Under the pieces are notes generated by a model. That model was given only the letters and a program-made list of their open reading frames with translations, searched no databases and was not told the origin of the DNA. Positions 23,305 to 35,147 of a stretch of 64,000 nt of DNA are shown piece after piece. Positions within the stretch are counted from its first letter, which is position 1; each line of letters begins with the position of its first letter. Source of the stretch: Nissolia schottii (lineage: Eukaryota; Streptophyta; Magnoliopsida; Fabales; Fabaceae); assembly GCA_003254905.1 (NCBI GenBank), contig QANU01111919.1:124001-188000 (forward strand), read 5' to 3'. A program made the translations under genes and the position numbers.

Positions 23305-25912
23305 ATGATTATGTTGAGTTTGCCATTTCAATTTCAAAAGCCTCTTATGGTTACTACTTGTCTTCTTCACAAACCCTTTGTTAATGATGCCCCGTTTCAA
23401 ATAATTGCTGATTTAACAAGGACTCACAGCAATAACTTTAGCATTGGTTTCATCGTGATGTCACAACCAAAGCATTGCGTGCTTTCAATTGGGGCATTAG
23501 GATTTCGTGAGTCCCCGAAATTGGCTAAGGGCATGGCTCCTAGTGCTGACTTTGGTCTTTCTGAAGAGGAAGCAGAATATTGTGTTGATAATAATGATGG
23601 TGAAGAAGAATATGGTGGTGATGATGAATATGTTGAAGGACAAGAGAATTTTGATGCATCGTTTGTATCCAAGAATGAATTTCCTCCCTGGGGAGAAGTA
23701 CAAAATGCTTATGATTATGATGATGAAGAAGAATGTGTTGAAGGGAGAGAAAATTTTGATAAATCTTTTGCAGGCAAGAAGGATTTGCCTCCCTGGGGAG
23801 AAAATGATGGTGAAGGTGATGATGATAATGTTGAAGGAAGAGAAGGAGTTGATACATCTTTTGTTCCCAAGATGGAATTGCCTCCCTGGGGAGAAGTGGA
23901 AAATGATAATGATGATGATGGTGGTGTTAATGTTGAAGGAAGAGAAGAAGTTGATGCCTCTTTTGTGGGCAAGAAGGGTTTGCCTCCATGGGGAGAAGTG
24001 GAAGATTTTGGTCAGCAGGATTCTAGAACTGTTGATACTACGTCAGCTTCGAAAGAGATGGGACTAAGGAATGAGCATGGAGCTCTTTTTTTGGAGGAAA
24101 CGGATGAGAATGTTTTGTCTAACAGGATTTCAGTGCTTAGCAGAACTAACAAGATTAGAAGTGCAATGGAATATCTTAGGTCTATGGAACTATCAGGCCT
24201 TTGTCCGAATATCCATGCCTGTAATTCCCTTATCTCTAGCCTTATCAGAAATGGGCGGTTTGATGATTGCTTCGAAGTGTTCAATTTCACAAGAACAAGA
24301 AAGATAACTACTGGCCGTACTTATAGCTTGATTCTTATGGCGCATGTAAAAGCTCAGGGTCGTGTTTCGGCCATTAAATTCTTCAGAGAACTAGAAAGCG
24401 AATGTGCTGTGGAGAAGGATTTTGATGCGGTTGTTTACAACACCATGATATCAATTTGCAGAAAGGTTGACAATTGGAGTGAAATGGAGAGGATGTGGAG
24501 GGGTATGAAGGCAAATGGGTGTGGTGGAACGCATTTTACATATCGCCTATTAGTGAATAGTTTTGCGCGATGTGGCCAGAGCGAGCTTGCTCTTTGTGCT
24601 TACCATGAGATGATTCAAAATGGATTTGAACCAGACGGCAATACATTGAGTGCTATAATTAGTGTATATGCTAAGGAGGGGAAATTGGATGCTGCATCAT
24701 GTGTCTTTCATAAAATGCTGAAGGGTGGACTTAAGCCAAACACGATTGCGTGCAATGCACTAATTAACTCGCTTGGAAGGGCAGGGGAACTCAAACTAGC
24801 ATTTCATGTCTGTGAGACAATGAAATCATTGGGTCATAAACCAGATGCATATACATTGAACGCTTTACTTAGTTCTCTCAACAAGGCTAATAGGCATCAC
24901 AAAGCTCTTCAGCTTTTTGAGATGATTGAAAGAAATGAAGCGTCTCAATTAAATATACATTTATACAATACTGTCTTAAAGTCCTGCTCCAAGCTACGGT
25001 TGTGGGATAGAGCTATAGAAATTTTGTGGCAGATGGAATCTTCTGGACTGTCTGATTTAACAGTATCATATAATCTTGTTATCAGGGCCTGTGAGCGTGC
25101 AAGGAAGCCAACAATTGCATTGCAAGTGTATGAGCATATGGTTCACCAGAACTGCACTCCAAACATGTTAACTTATCTGTCCATAACTCGATGTTGTGTT
25201 CGCGGAGATCTTTGGGAAAAATTAGAGGAAATCCTACAGGTGGGTAAAAAGCATTTCTGAATTTTTAAGCAATACTTGTTTGAGCCTTGTTTGGTATAAA
25301 AATTACAAGTGTTTGCTCAGCTAAAAATATATTTCTAAGAGATAATATTTGAACCTTTGTCATTGTATAGCTTTGTTCACTTTAGCAATACTTTCACACA
25401 ACTATTTCATCAAAATAACTTATGAACTTTAATAGTTAATATTTGATTTTTAGGTTTCAAAATTATTTATATTTGAGTGATATCAATTATGATAAAGATT
25501 ATCATTTAGTACTAAGTATAAATGTTATGTTACTACTGTAAACATTTTCAAAAAATTGATGATGTATCAAGTATTAACTCAATTGCAAAATAGAATAAAA
25601 ATTTTGGTTCCTTTGTGATTGAGTCAATGTGGTGGAGTTCAATGTGGAACCATAGTACATTATCTTAAGGACTGCAACCATAGTACATTATCTTAAGGAC
25701 TGCTTTTCTGTTTTGACATAAGGACTTGACCTCCCTAATATCTTTTGCTGCAGACCATGCCAAATGCCGTTCTTTATAATGCTGCCGTTCAAGGGATGTG
25801 CATACGTCGCAAGGTTAATTTGGCAAAAAAGGTTTATGCAAAAATGCTAGAGTGCGGTCTTCAACCTGATGTTAAAACACAAGTATTGATGCATTCTATG
25901 ATAAGGAAGTAG
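23305..25912 (+). CDS. P-class PPR protein, EMB2076/At3g29290-like
   Basis: Two exons, 23305-25239 and 25754-25912, joined in phase 0 (EEILQ|TMPNAV), give 697 aa. I start at the ATG at 23305; the open frame extends upstream only through TTG. Order: an N-terminal region with possible organelle targeting (about 1-85); a very acidic region (about 88-245) holding four copies of an LPPWGE-ended repeat; then P-class PPRs (about 265-690) such as YNTMISICRKVDNWSEMERMW and GFEPDGNTLSAIISVYAKEGKL. The family member I recall, Arabidopsis EMB2076 (At3g29290), is needed for embryo development, and PPR proteins usually act on organellar RNA. The exact target is unknown. The intron (514 nt) contains a 28-bp tandem duplication. 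Confidence 0.88.
23629..24001 (+). repeat. Four coding tandem repeats ending LPPWGE
   Basis: Units at about 23629-23700, 23734-23806, 23827-23898 and 23929-24001 each encode a version of VEGRE..D.SFV.K..LPPWGEV. They are separated by Asp/Glu/Asn-rich linkers of variable length. DNA identity between units 3 and 4 is visibly the highest. The arrangement suggests in-frame tandem expansion within the acidic part of the PPR protein. Confidence 0.85.
25648..25703 (+). repeat. 28-bp perfect tandem duplication in PPR intron
   Basis: Bases 25648-25675 and 25676-25703 are the same 28-base word (aaccatagtacattatctta...). It lies in the single intron of the EMB2076-like gene, about 50 bases before the acceptor region. 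It looks like a replication-slippage or repair duplication. Confidence 0.85.
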
Positions 25913-28455
25913 CTGGTAGTCTATTAGTTGCTCTAACTAGCATCAGGGTTTCGAAATAATGCCGAAAGGGAGGAGAATAGCAGACAAAAACGTTTCTGTA
26001 AGTCTGTAACAACTTTATTGTTATCATCTGCACTCTTCTCTTTTTATTTGGTGTTGAGGCGCATAAAATAATAATAATAATAAATTTTAACAAAAAAAAC
26101 TTAATGCAAATGATGTAAATGCCCAAGTCTTGTGCATGATTCTTTATTGCACATTAAAGAGATTAAGTCTTCTCCTGGACACACCTGTTGTTTCTCTAAC
26201 AACATGTTTTGCCAGTATTCTGTCTCTTGTTGTCTCTCTACTATTTATTGTGTGCTCTTTAAGATGAGTTCTGGTATTTTACTTGAAGTACTTCATGAGC
26301 TTGCGCTATATCTTCTGGTTTTTCTTATGATATGTAGACAATAATGTGATATCATACTTTTTCTTTTCTCTGCTGCATACTTTGGTCCATAACTGGATAA
26401 GGTGGATCTCTATGTATTTGTTGTTATGATAAAAATTTACTGTGTCTATATTTATTTTGGGGTTTCCCATTGACAATTGATCAGCGATTGTGTGTTTATT
26501 ATCTAGTGAATGATTTTAACAGTTACTGTCATTTTTGTGGGATGTTTTTAAATGATAAACCTAATTTCCCTTCTGCAGATTTCTCAAATTTCAAGTTCAG
26601 TTTGAAACACCAAATCAATGCATAAGTCCGGCTCCTCTTGGTTTAACTGCAGCACTGGCTCTTATGGGGTCTCAAATAATCATAAATGTTTCAACTGGCT
26701 GTATTTCTTACAGAAAAAACCCCTCAAATCCCAGATTCAAATTGTAAGTTGGCACTGGTATGCTGTGTTTTGTCATGGTAATTTTCACTTTATACTGTTT
26801 TTTCCCTTCTTTCTTATTCCTATCCTATTAGACTATTCTGCTGTAGCAAATAAGTTTTTCTTACATTGGTTGTGTACTGTGGAATTACTTGGAGCCTCTG
26901 AAACATGAACTTCTTTCTCAAGCAACGGCTTTGGGTTGAGTATGGTACTGCTAGGTTTATTTTCAGATCAGGGGGTTGAATGATTTCATATATGAGATTT
27001 GAGAAAAGTCTTGTGTTTTTAAAATTTAAATATTGGTTCCACCTTGTTTGCTCTTCTTCAAGGCTTGTGATTTATGTGCATGAAAACCTTGTTTTTCTTA
27101 TGACAAGGATTGAAAATTATACTCCTAGTATTTTTCTGGTGGTTATTTATGTGGTTGAAATCTATGTTCAAACAGGTTCACATTTGCCGTTGCTAAATGG
27201 TGCTGATTGAACGATCAACATGGTAGAGACGATGGGGTCGGTCCATGGATTTTCTTTCCTTTTGCCACATTTTGCTCGAAGGGTTGAAGTGAGATAGTAC
27301 ATCAAGCTGTGACGTGACTAGTTAGCAAATATTTTGGCAACTACTTCCGCTCTGTTGTGAACCCTAAACCCTTAACTGAGGGAAACAATTGCAATTCCTT
27401 GGAGCCTAATCATGGGGGCGGCATAGCAACGGGACAACCACCGATCCCACCTGAGACTAGTCAAGAACATCAGATGACAGTTCACATGATAAAAACTACT
27501 CTTAGCCTTTACTTAAAGCTTTATAACTATTGTGTATCAGTCACTCAGTTCAACCAGTTATACTTGGCACTGTGAAGTAGTGTTTGAATGTAATATGTAT
27601 CTGGAAAATGTTTCTTTAGGGAGCTGTGATATGATTATTGGAATATTTTGATGGTGCAGCATACAATTTAAGATGTTGACCTCTATTTCTATTCCTCAGG
27701 TAACAGAAGATACATCATGCATTTGGAAGTAGATATCTGGAGATTATCTTTACAATGTTCACAATGTATGTATTCAGAAAACTAATGTAGATTGTAATAA
27801 AAGGCGCCCAGTCTTTTTAATTTACAAGACAATGGTCGTGATTATACTAACGTGACAACTCACATGTTTAGTAGCACGTAACTACCCTATCCGTTACTCT
27901 GGCTAGAAATCGAAGAATAAAATTAACAACAAAAAAATCTTATATTATACTGATTATATCATAGAATATTTAAATATGTTCTAAATTATCTCTTAGGGTT
28001 ATTTTAATATTTTTTTTATTCACCATCCCCTTTTTCATTCAGCTAAGATTAAGAGGTAATTATATCGTAGGATGTTACTGTATATTTTGAATGATTTTCA
28101 TGATTTGTTTTTTTCATTGGTTAAGATTTTTTGCAAATGAGAATTAATACTTTATCCCATATATTATGAGTTTAATTTTTATGTACCACGGGCAAAACTT
28201 TCGTAAGTGTCGACTGCAAAGAGAATTTTGCATTCAATCGATTGAGAAAAGCAAAATGAAGGACAGATAAACTTTGAACATCAAATTCTCCATTCATTAT
28301 ACAATGTTTGCCCCATAACATCAATATATCAAAATGCTTCCCTACGTAAAGAGGGGAAGAAGTGTAGGCATAACATTAGGGGGGAGAGAGAGAGAGAGAG
28401 ATATATTTTACAAAGAAGATCAACATGACACTTGCAAGCTTTGCAACAACTACAA
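25913..28455. other. Convergent intergenic region (3' of EMB2076-like and GUN1-like genes)
   Basis: There is no convincing coding gene. Some splice-like sites (for example 'ttctgcag' at about 26578, 'aaacag' at about 27176, 'ttcctcag' at about 27700) and a possible polyadenylation word 'aataaaa' near 27797 leave room for a spliced 3' UTR or a non-coding transcript. I cannot show either. A (GA)n run lies at about 28384-28400. Confidence 0.4.
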
Positions 28456-31400
28456 TCAGATGGCTTGCAAATTCTTCACTTGACCAGCAGGTTCAGCATC
28501 ACCAATATGATCATGAAGAACAAGCAGATTCAGTGTGCTAGATTGTCTCAGCCATGCAGCAACAACAGGCCCTGTTGATATGAGCCTCCCAATGTTAGTC
28601 TCAGCAATCTTAAAGGGTGCTCCAATGCCATTAAGCAGTGCTTCAATAGTCTTTCTCAGAGTTCCGTCGCCGACCACTTTGCTGTGTTTTCCCCATCCAG
28701 TTAAGATACTGAGAAAAGAAAAAATTATCATCATTAACACAACAATCCTAACTATTCCGAAAAAAAAGTTGAATAAACAACAATTCAGTAACCTTAGGGT
28801 GGGGAAGATGCATACCTTATCAGCCTTGGCAGCTCAATGCCTTCAAAAACAACAGACCGAATGTTGAGCAGCCATGCATGAACCATCGCACAAGCAGCTC
28901 CACAGGACATCAGATGGAGATCCAAGCAAGACTCAGACCAGTCGCCCTTCCACACATTCCGGCGCCTCCCTTCCATCACTACTAGCTGCGCCCCTCGTTT
29001 CTGTTGTCAAAAAATCAATCAAAAGATTGCGAAACTTAGATTGACACAACTGGAAAACTTGCAGCATGTTACAAAACTAACAGATGCCAAAATAGCAACT
29101 TTCTGATACACGCAACTTTACCTGACCAAAGTTCCAGAGCATGTCAGTCAGGGCATTATAAAAGGCCGACCCTGTGGAAGAATCCATTCGTTTGATTTGA
29201 TCAAACAGAGTTTGAGCCTCAAGCCACATGCTTTCCCTATGACCCATGAGTAGTCCATGGGCTACACCATACACATGGTCATCAAACAAACGAAGCTGAT
29301 CCAACAGCTTCGAAGCATCTTGAAATGAATGACAGCGGCTGCATCCAAGGGATTGAATTAAGCACATTCTAATCGGTGACATATTCACATGAGAATATCA
29401 AAGTACAAATAAGGAAATTGAGTAAGACAAACAGGAATCTTGATGAGTATTTTACCTGCAGACATTCAGAATTGCTGAAAACGTGACAACATTTGGCTTA
29501 ATTTCCAGCTCATGCATTTTCTGAAAGAGCCGCAGTATGCTGAAGTTTTCTTGTCTAACCCTCTTATCCTTCCTTATATGACCTGCTTTTTCTGCAGCAA
29601 GTTGCCCAAACATCTTCATGATTCGGTCATCCTCATTATCTACCACCTGATTTTGAGAAGGCCCCGCAGTAAGCATTGAAGATGAAGATTCAATTCCATG
29701 CTCAGTGGCTTGAGAAGAAGTATCGAAGTCACGTTCCAAAGCAGCAACATCACCAAAGGCATCAATGAGGGAGTTATACGTGATAACATTGGGCCTAATT
29801 CCCTTCTCAGTCATCGCATCAAGCAACACCATAGCAGATTCCACTAGCCCATTCTTACAGAGTGTGTCGATTAGTTGACTATAAAAGACAACATCGACAT
29901 GCAATTCTTTCTGCTTGAACTCTCTGTAGAAGTGGACTGCCTCTGAGTACATTCCACCTTTAGTATACACATTAATCAGTGTGGAGTAGGTTAATGTATT
30001 CGGATATACATTCTTCCTCCTCATCTCCTCAAATACTCTTCTGACTTCATCGTACATTCCGTGCTTCCCATACCCACCCAAAAGTGCGTTGTAAGTCACA
30101 ACGTCTTTCGTAAGCCCACAATTCACCATCTCTTCGCACATTTCCACGACCTTATCAAACCAGCCAAGCTTTCCATAAACTGCAATCAGTGTATTATACG
30201 AAACCCTATCAGAAGGAATTGACATACGCTTCATTTCATCGTATAAAATGAGAGCTTCTTCACATTGACCTGCCTTGGCATATCCATCCATCATAGTACT
30301 ATAAGTCACGACGTTCGGAAAAACCTTCCTAGCAGGCATATCTCCCAAAACCCTTCTAGCAAAATCCAGCTGCCCTCCTTTGCATAGTGCATCCAGGTAT
30401 GTATTATAAGTATACACATCCTGCTTGTGCCCTTTACGCCCCATTTCAGCAAACAAATCTCGAGCCACTTCCCACAAACCCCAGGGGACACAAACACAAA
30501 GAAGGGAATTATAAGTAACCCCATCAGGCGTGACCCCATTCTTCGACATCTCATCAAAATACTTCATAGCTACACTAAAATCCATTTTAGCTTTCGCAGC
30601 TGCATCAATTAAAGCATTATACGTAACCAAATTTGGCTCAATGCCCACGCTCCTCATGGACTGGAACAACCACACGGCATCATGAAAGCGACCGCTATGG
30701 CCAAATGCACTGATCATTGCTGAGTAACAATAAACAGTGCTTCCATATCCTTGATTCCTGGCGAAGTCAAACAGCCTCCAAGCATTCTCTAGCTTCTTCA
30801 TCTTACCAAATGTACTAATCATAGTACTAGTCAACTTCCCTGTGATATACCAACCATGCCCCTTCCCCATAGCAAAATCATAGGTCCGACTTGCCTGCAA
30901 GAACAGGTCCCTATTCCCAAATTCCTTAATCAAGGAGACATAATCCTCGCCATCACGTATCCTATGCTCAAAGCTAAGCAACACATTGTCAATAAGAGCA
31001 GGGTCATTACCAGCTTTAGTCAGGCAGTGCAGTGCCTCCTCAGCAACGGCCGAGTGCCATATCTTGTTTGTGGCGATCCTCGGCCTCCCCGAGTGCATCT
31101 TCGCCGCGAACCGGGTGGACCTCCTGCCAGAAAACTCTGGCCCGAGGCCAGAGCTCCGGCCACCAAGGAACCCCAATGTTGAGGAGAATGAAGCAGGTGC
31201 AGTGCCACCAGTAGCTGCTGCAGCAGCAGCAGCAGCAGCTGCACCAGCACTGCCACCAGCACCAAGACCACCAGAGCCTGAACCTGTTGCATTGCCATAA
31301 GGCAAAGATGAGTTATTTGCAAAAGAACTGTTCCTGCTGGAGTTCCAGCGTGACTTCTCTTGCCTTCTCAGGCGGTTGTTATGCCCATTGGCACGGTTAT

Positions 31401-31503
31401 GGTTATGGTTATGGCTATGGTTTCTAGAGCTGTTACTTATGCTGTTAGGCCTGGCAGGGATTGAGGAGCAGTGGGGCGGGGGATTGGGAGGAGTAGAGGC
31501 CAT
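28456..31503 (-). CDS. GUN1: GUN1-like PPR-SMR protein (plastid retrograde signalling)
   Basis: Four minus-strand exons: 31503-29456, 29338-29122, 29000-28816 and 28708-28456. They sum to 2703 nt (900 aa; Arabidopsis GUN1 is 918). Order: a Ser/Asn/His/Arg-rich N-terminus acting as transit region; a Gly/Ala tract with a run of about 10 alanines (about residue 80-95); P-class PPRs (about 190-690) such as [22 protein letters not shown]; and a C-terminal SMR domain with LDLHL (781-785) and TGWGKHSK (820-827). In Arabidopsis GUN1 acts in chloroplasts in plastid-to-nucleus signalling, tetrapyrrole regulation and plastid RNA/protein homeostasis. The ATG at 31503 is the first in frame (upstream there is only TTG). 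All splice joins match conserved protein segments (NVC|SRCHSF, NFGQ|KRGAQL, LPRLI|SILTGWG). Confidence 0.93.
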
Positions 31504-32199
31504 TGGGAGAGAGAAGAGGAAAAAGGGTATCTGAATCAAAGGGAAAAGATTGAAACTTCGGGATGATTAGCAGAAGATTGTGGTGTGGTGGATAGTGAGA
31601 GTGGGGGGAACAATGGGGTTTTATAGTGAGGGGGAGTGTGAGGATGAGACTCTACATCTCCTGGCTTGGAGTTGAAGTTCTCTCCTTTGTGATGGAGGAA
31701 GAAGTTTCTCTTTTCCCTTTTTTTTGATTTTGGTGCTGGGTTCAATTGAGCCACTGCCCACCAACCCTCCTCTCTCATCAACACTGCTATTCCAGTTTCT
31801 GAGCTATAATTGGTCCTCTTTGGATAATGGGGAAGAAACTCTTTCCAGATTGTGACCTAAATCTCCCCTTTCTCCCTTTTGAAAAATACAATAATATTAT
31901 CATTATTTAAGACAATTTGAAAACGAATACACTTGTTGAGATGTGTTCTATTATGGTAGAGTCTACAATAAATTTAGACTTATGTGAGTGTGACTGCAAG
32001 ATGACAATTACCACACATATAAACATTAGGGGTCCATTATGATAATACCCACAATAAACATGTATATAAGGGTGGGATGACACATGAATTAAAGGGTGGG
32101 GTTTATCATAATAAGTTTGACAATAATATACTTATAGTCATATGAGTGTGAATGTTTAAAAGTTGTCATGAATGTTTGTTAGTATAATATTACTTTAAA

Positions 32200-32200
32200 A

Positions 32201-32232
<32 letters not shown>
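32200..32232. repeat. (ATT)n microsatellite
   Basis: About eleven uninterrupted ATT units, followed by imperfect TTA/TCA units up to about 32285. Confidence 0.85.
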
Positions 32233-32359
32233 CATCATTACTATTTTTGATAAAATTAGTATCATTATTATTATTATTAGTATCATTACAAAAATGGTCT
32301 CAATTTTTTTTTTCAATTGCATCATTGATATATAAGTTTTATTACTAAAAATTCGAATA

Positions 32360-33575
32360 ACCAAATATGACTTATTAAGTTATGATAATTGTTTTATTAT
32401 AAAAACGATTTGGGTTCAAAGTCAATAAAAAATAATTATTTTGAGAGTCTCTTAGTCATTATAGTAATTGTGGATAGAGATAAGATCAAATATGATTCGA
32501 TGTATACAATAATTATAGATATTTAGTAAAAAAAATAGACTTTAAGTATTTTTTGTGAGACAATTCATTCTATGAAATTCATAAAAATAATTCCTTTAAT
32601 TAAAAAGTTAGTTTTAAATCCGATTATAAAAGTCTTTCTAGAAATCAGGACAATAACGTTATAAAATTAATTATGATAAATTTGATTGGATATATTTAGA
32701 AATGGACATTATTATAGTACTTTATTAAATTTAAAAGTATTGGTAACTTATAATTATTTATGACTAAGAAACAACAATATGTCTCATTAACTCTAAATAC
32801 TTATTATTTTTAATTTTAAAAAAAATCGTGACAATTGAAATATAAAGAAACATCAATATTATTGTAAAAACATGGATACCAAAAAAAATAAAACTTTAAG
32901 AATATATTAACATATTTTAAACCTTCCATGTACCTGATTCTGTGCATGCATCTCACTTTTTATGCGAGAGGAAATAGTTTTCATAGTGGTCACTCAAATA
33001 AATTAAATAGTAGTTAAACATTTAGTAAATTTAAGTTATTCAACACTTATTTCTCTTGAATAAGATTCCAAGTTAAAAATAAATAAATAGATAGATAGAA
33101 GGATGGATAATGTAGTGTTTAGGGTTTTATAGTAGAAACCCAATTAGCCAAAAATGACTTATTAAGTTATAATGATTGTTTTATAAGTTGTGCTAAAGTC
33201 AAAATTTAAATCAACAACTCTAACAACCTCACTAACACTAACATAAATGTGGGATTTATTGTGGTTGTCAAAGAGTTGTCAACTTAAGTTGGCATCCCAT
33301 TATTTTTTTTTTGTTTTATTATAAAATGGACCAATGTTCAAACTCTAGATAAAATAATTGTTAAAAGAGTCTTTTAATCATTATAGTATTCATGTATAAA
33401 GATAAGATCAAAAATGATTTGGTGTATATAATAATTATTACTATTTAGTAAAAAAATAAATTTTTTGTTGTGCGAGATCATTCGTTCTAGAAAAATCATA
33501 AAAAATAAAATTTATTTAATTAAAAAAGTTATTTGCAAATCTAGTCATAATAATTTTCTCAAATCTATTTAAAAT
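32360..33575 (+). repeat. Diverged direct repeat pair in AT-rich DNA
   Basis: Block 32360-32640 recurs in order at about 33150-33185 and 33310-33570. Shared words include 'atgacttattaagttat', 'agataagatcaaa.atgatt' and 'atttaattaaaaa.gtta'. The second copy is interrupted by about 125 bases (33186-33310). It could be two copies of an old non-coding element or LTR-like ends. No coding capacity was seen. Confidence 0.6.
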
Positions 33576-33589
33576 TACAACGCCTAACC

Positions 33590-34440
33590 TCTCTAGGGCC
33601 TATAGATGAATGAACATCTATTTGCTTAGTCTCGAGCGCATCTAATTAAGAGATATGGACACAAATTTATTTCAGTATACTTACTACCGAAGAGTCAATT
33701 CCCTTGAACACAAGTTTATTTCTATTATACCACATGATCGAAGCAGCCAAAGAGAAGATGACTGTCCATTAATCAATGCTATATCTCCCATGGCCAATAT
33801 TGAGATTATGTTCTAACCATAAGCCAACTGCATACTAATAAACCCCATAATGGTTGGAGAGAAGGTGCCGCCTAACCTATTTGGCCTTAGTACAATCTCG
33901 CAAAACATGTAAAGTATGTTGATGTTTTTGACTCTAGGTAAATTTTTTTAATTAGAGAATGGTTGATTTTATTTATTAACTATTATTTGATAGACAAGTC
34001 TAGCAACTTGAAGGTTAGAGATTGAGTGACAATAAATAAGATCAAAGTCAAGAGTTTAAGACGTACACACAAATCACGCAAATCACATTGTCTTGCATTT
34101 TGCTCAAATTTTCACAAACCCCTTTCTATAAATTGGAATTTACAGATATTTTTACCACGCTTGTAGTCAGAACGAAAAACCTGAACCCACAAGTGAGCCT
34201 TTTCAGAAATAAGACCTCAGCCTACTTTCATCAATCTAGCATCTGTCGCAAGCCCAAGGCACCAACGCGTTTAGGAGGGCACATGGTTTGTCAATCAACA
34301 AGATGAATGTGTCACTTCCCATCAGACTCTCCCCAAAGAAATTGTCTAGAATTTTTATCCAGCTCATCTCAAACACCCAAAGGCAGACAAGCAATTTACA
34401 TAGTATAAGTAACGAGTGCAAAAATAATGGAGTCAACCAA
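33590..34440 (-). mobile_element. Degenerate LINE (reverse transcriptase C-terminal) fragment
   Basis: Reverse-strand translation, with several stops and frame changes, gives LINE-type blocks in the expected order: EKAHLWVQVFRS near 34180-34215, HVLRDCTKAK near 33880-33910 (zinc-binding C-terminus) and IFSLAASIMWYNRNKLVFKG near 33700-33760. Both ends are undefined and no poly-A tail was recognised. It is a dead fragment. Confidence 0.65.
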
Positions 34441-35025
34441 GGTTAACCTGCCACCAAGGGACAAGTACATGACATAATACATACATACCTAAAACAAACA
34501 TGCTCGTCATTTTGAAGTTAAAATAAAACTAACTTAGATCAAGTTCGTAATGCTAATTTTAACCAATTCTTTAGTTAAATTATTTTGCTTGAAATGAATT
34601 AACATTTTTTTTTACAATAATACCTATCTATATTAAGCAAATGTTTGAGTTTTTTTTGGCCAAAATTTTAAAAAAAAAATTTATTTGTCTAAATTATTTT
34701 CACCAAATCCTACTAAATGTTTCCTAAATAAATTTTTACTAAACTTATTTCACTTTTCTCCACTAAATATGTCTTAATTTAAAATTAACATCCTCCTTCC
34801 TTAAAGATTTAAAAATATAAAAATAAAATTTGAATAATTCAAATAAAAAATAAGATTAAGAAATGTAAACTAATTTTCGTATAGCAGAGCTACTAAATTA
34901 ATAACTTTTAAATTATCCAGTTTAAAAGAACTTGCGTTTGTTGAAGTCGTATTGCATTTTAACGAGTGTCGTTTTTTTAAACGAGGGCGTGGAACGACGG
35001 TGAGCAGAAGGGGAAAAAAAAGGAA

Positions 35026-35050
35026 CTGAGAGAGAGAGAGAGAGAGAGAG
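35026..35050. repeat. (GA)n microsatellite in 5' UTR of kanadaptin-like gene
   Basis: About a dozen GA units lie roughly 100 bases upstream of the ATG at 35148. CT/GA tracts in plant leaders are common and polymorphic. Confidence 0.75.
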
Positions 35051-35147
35051 TGTCGCTTTGTGTCGTTTCGTTCTCTTCGCCATTCCGGGTGCTCGCTCTT
35101 TGCTCTCTGCGTGTGTGGCTCGGGATTTCACCTTGTTCCCTTCTGCA

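Larger units (their letters stand above)
31504..35147. other. AT-rich intergenic region between divergent GUN1-like and kanadaptin-like genes
   Basis: This 3.6-kb region holds the two promoters and 5' UTRs, a TTA/TAA microsatellite, a diverged direct repeat and a LINE fragment, all listed separately. No intact gene was found. Confidence 0.5.

Noticed and set aside
23507..24067. Long second-frame open reading frame over the acidic repeat of the EMB2076-like gene
   Set aside because: Low-complexity Met/Lys-rich product caused by GAT/GAA-rich coding DNA in the true frame; no family features.
27357..27575. 72-codon open frame downstream of the EMB2076-like gene
   Set aside because: No family features, atypical composition and no clear splice partners; at most part of a non-coding or 3' UTR transcript.
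30986..31300. Forward-strand open frames opposite the GUN1 N-terminus, Ala/Pro-rich
   Set aside because: Antisense of the Gly/Ala tract; the reverse-strand GUN1 frame is supported by PPR and SMR motifs and exon joins.
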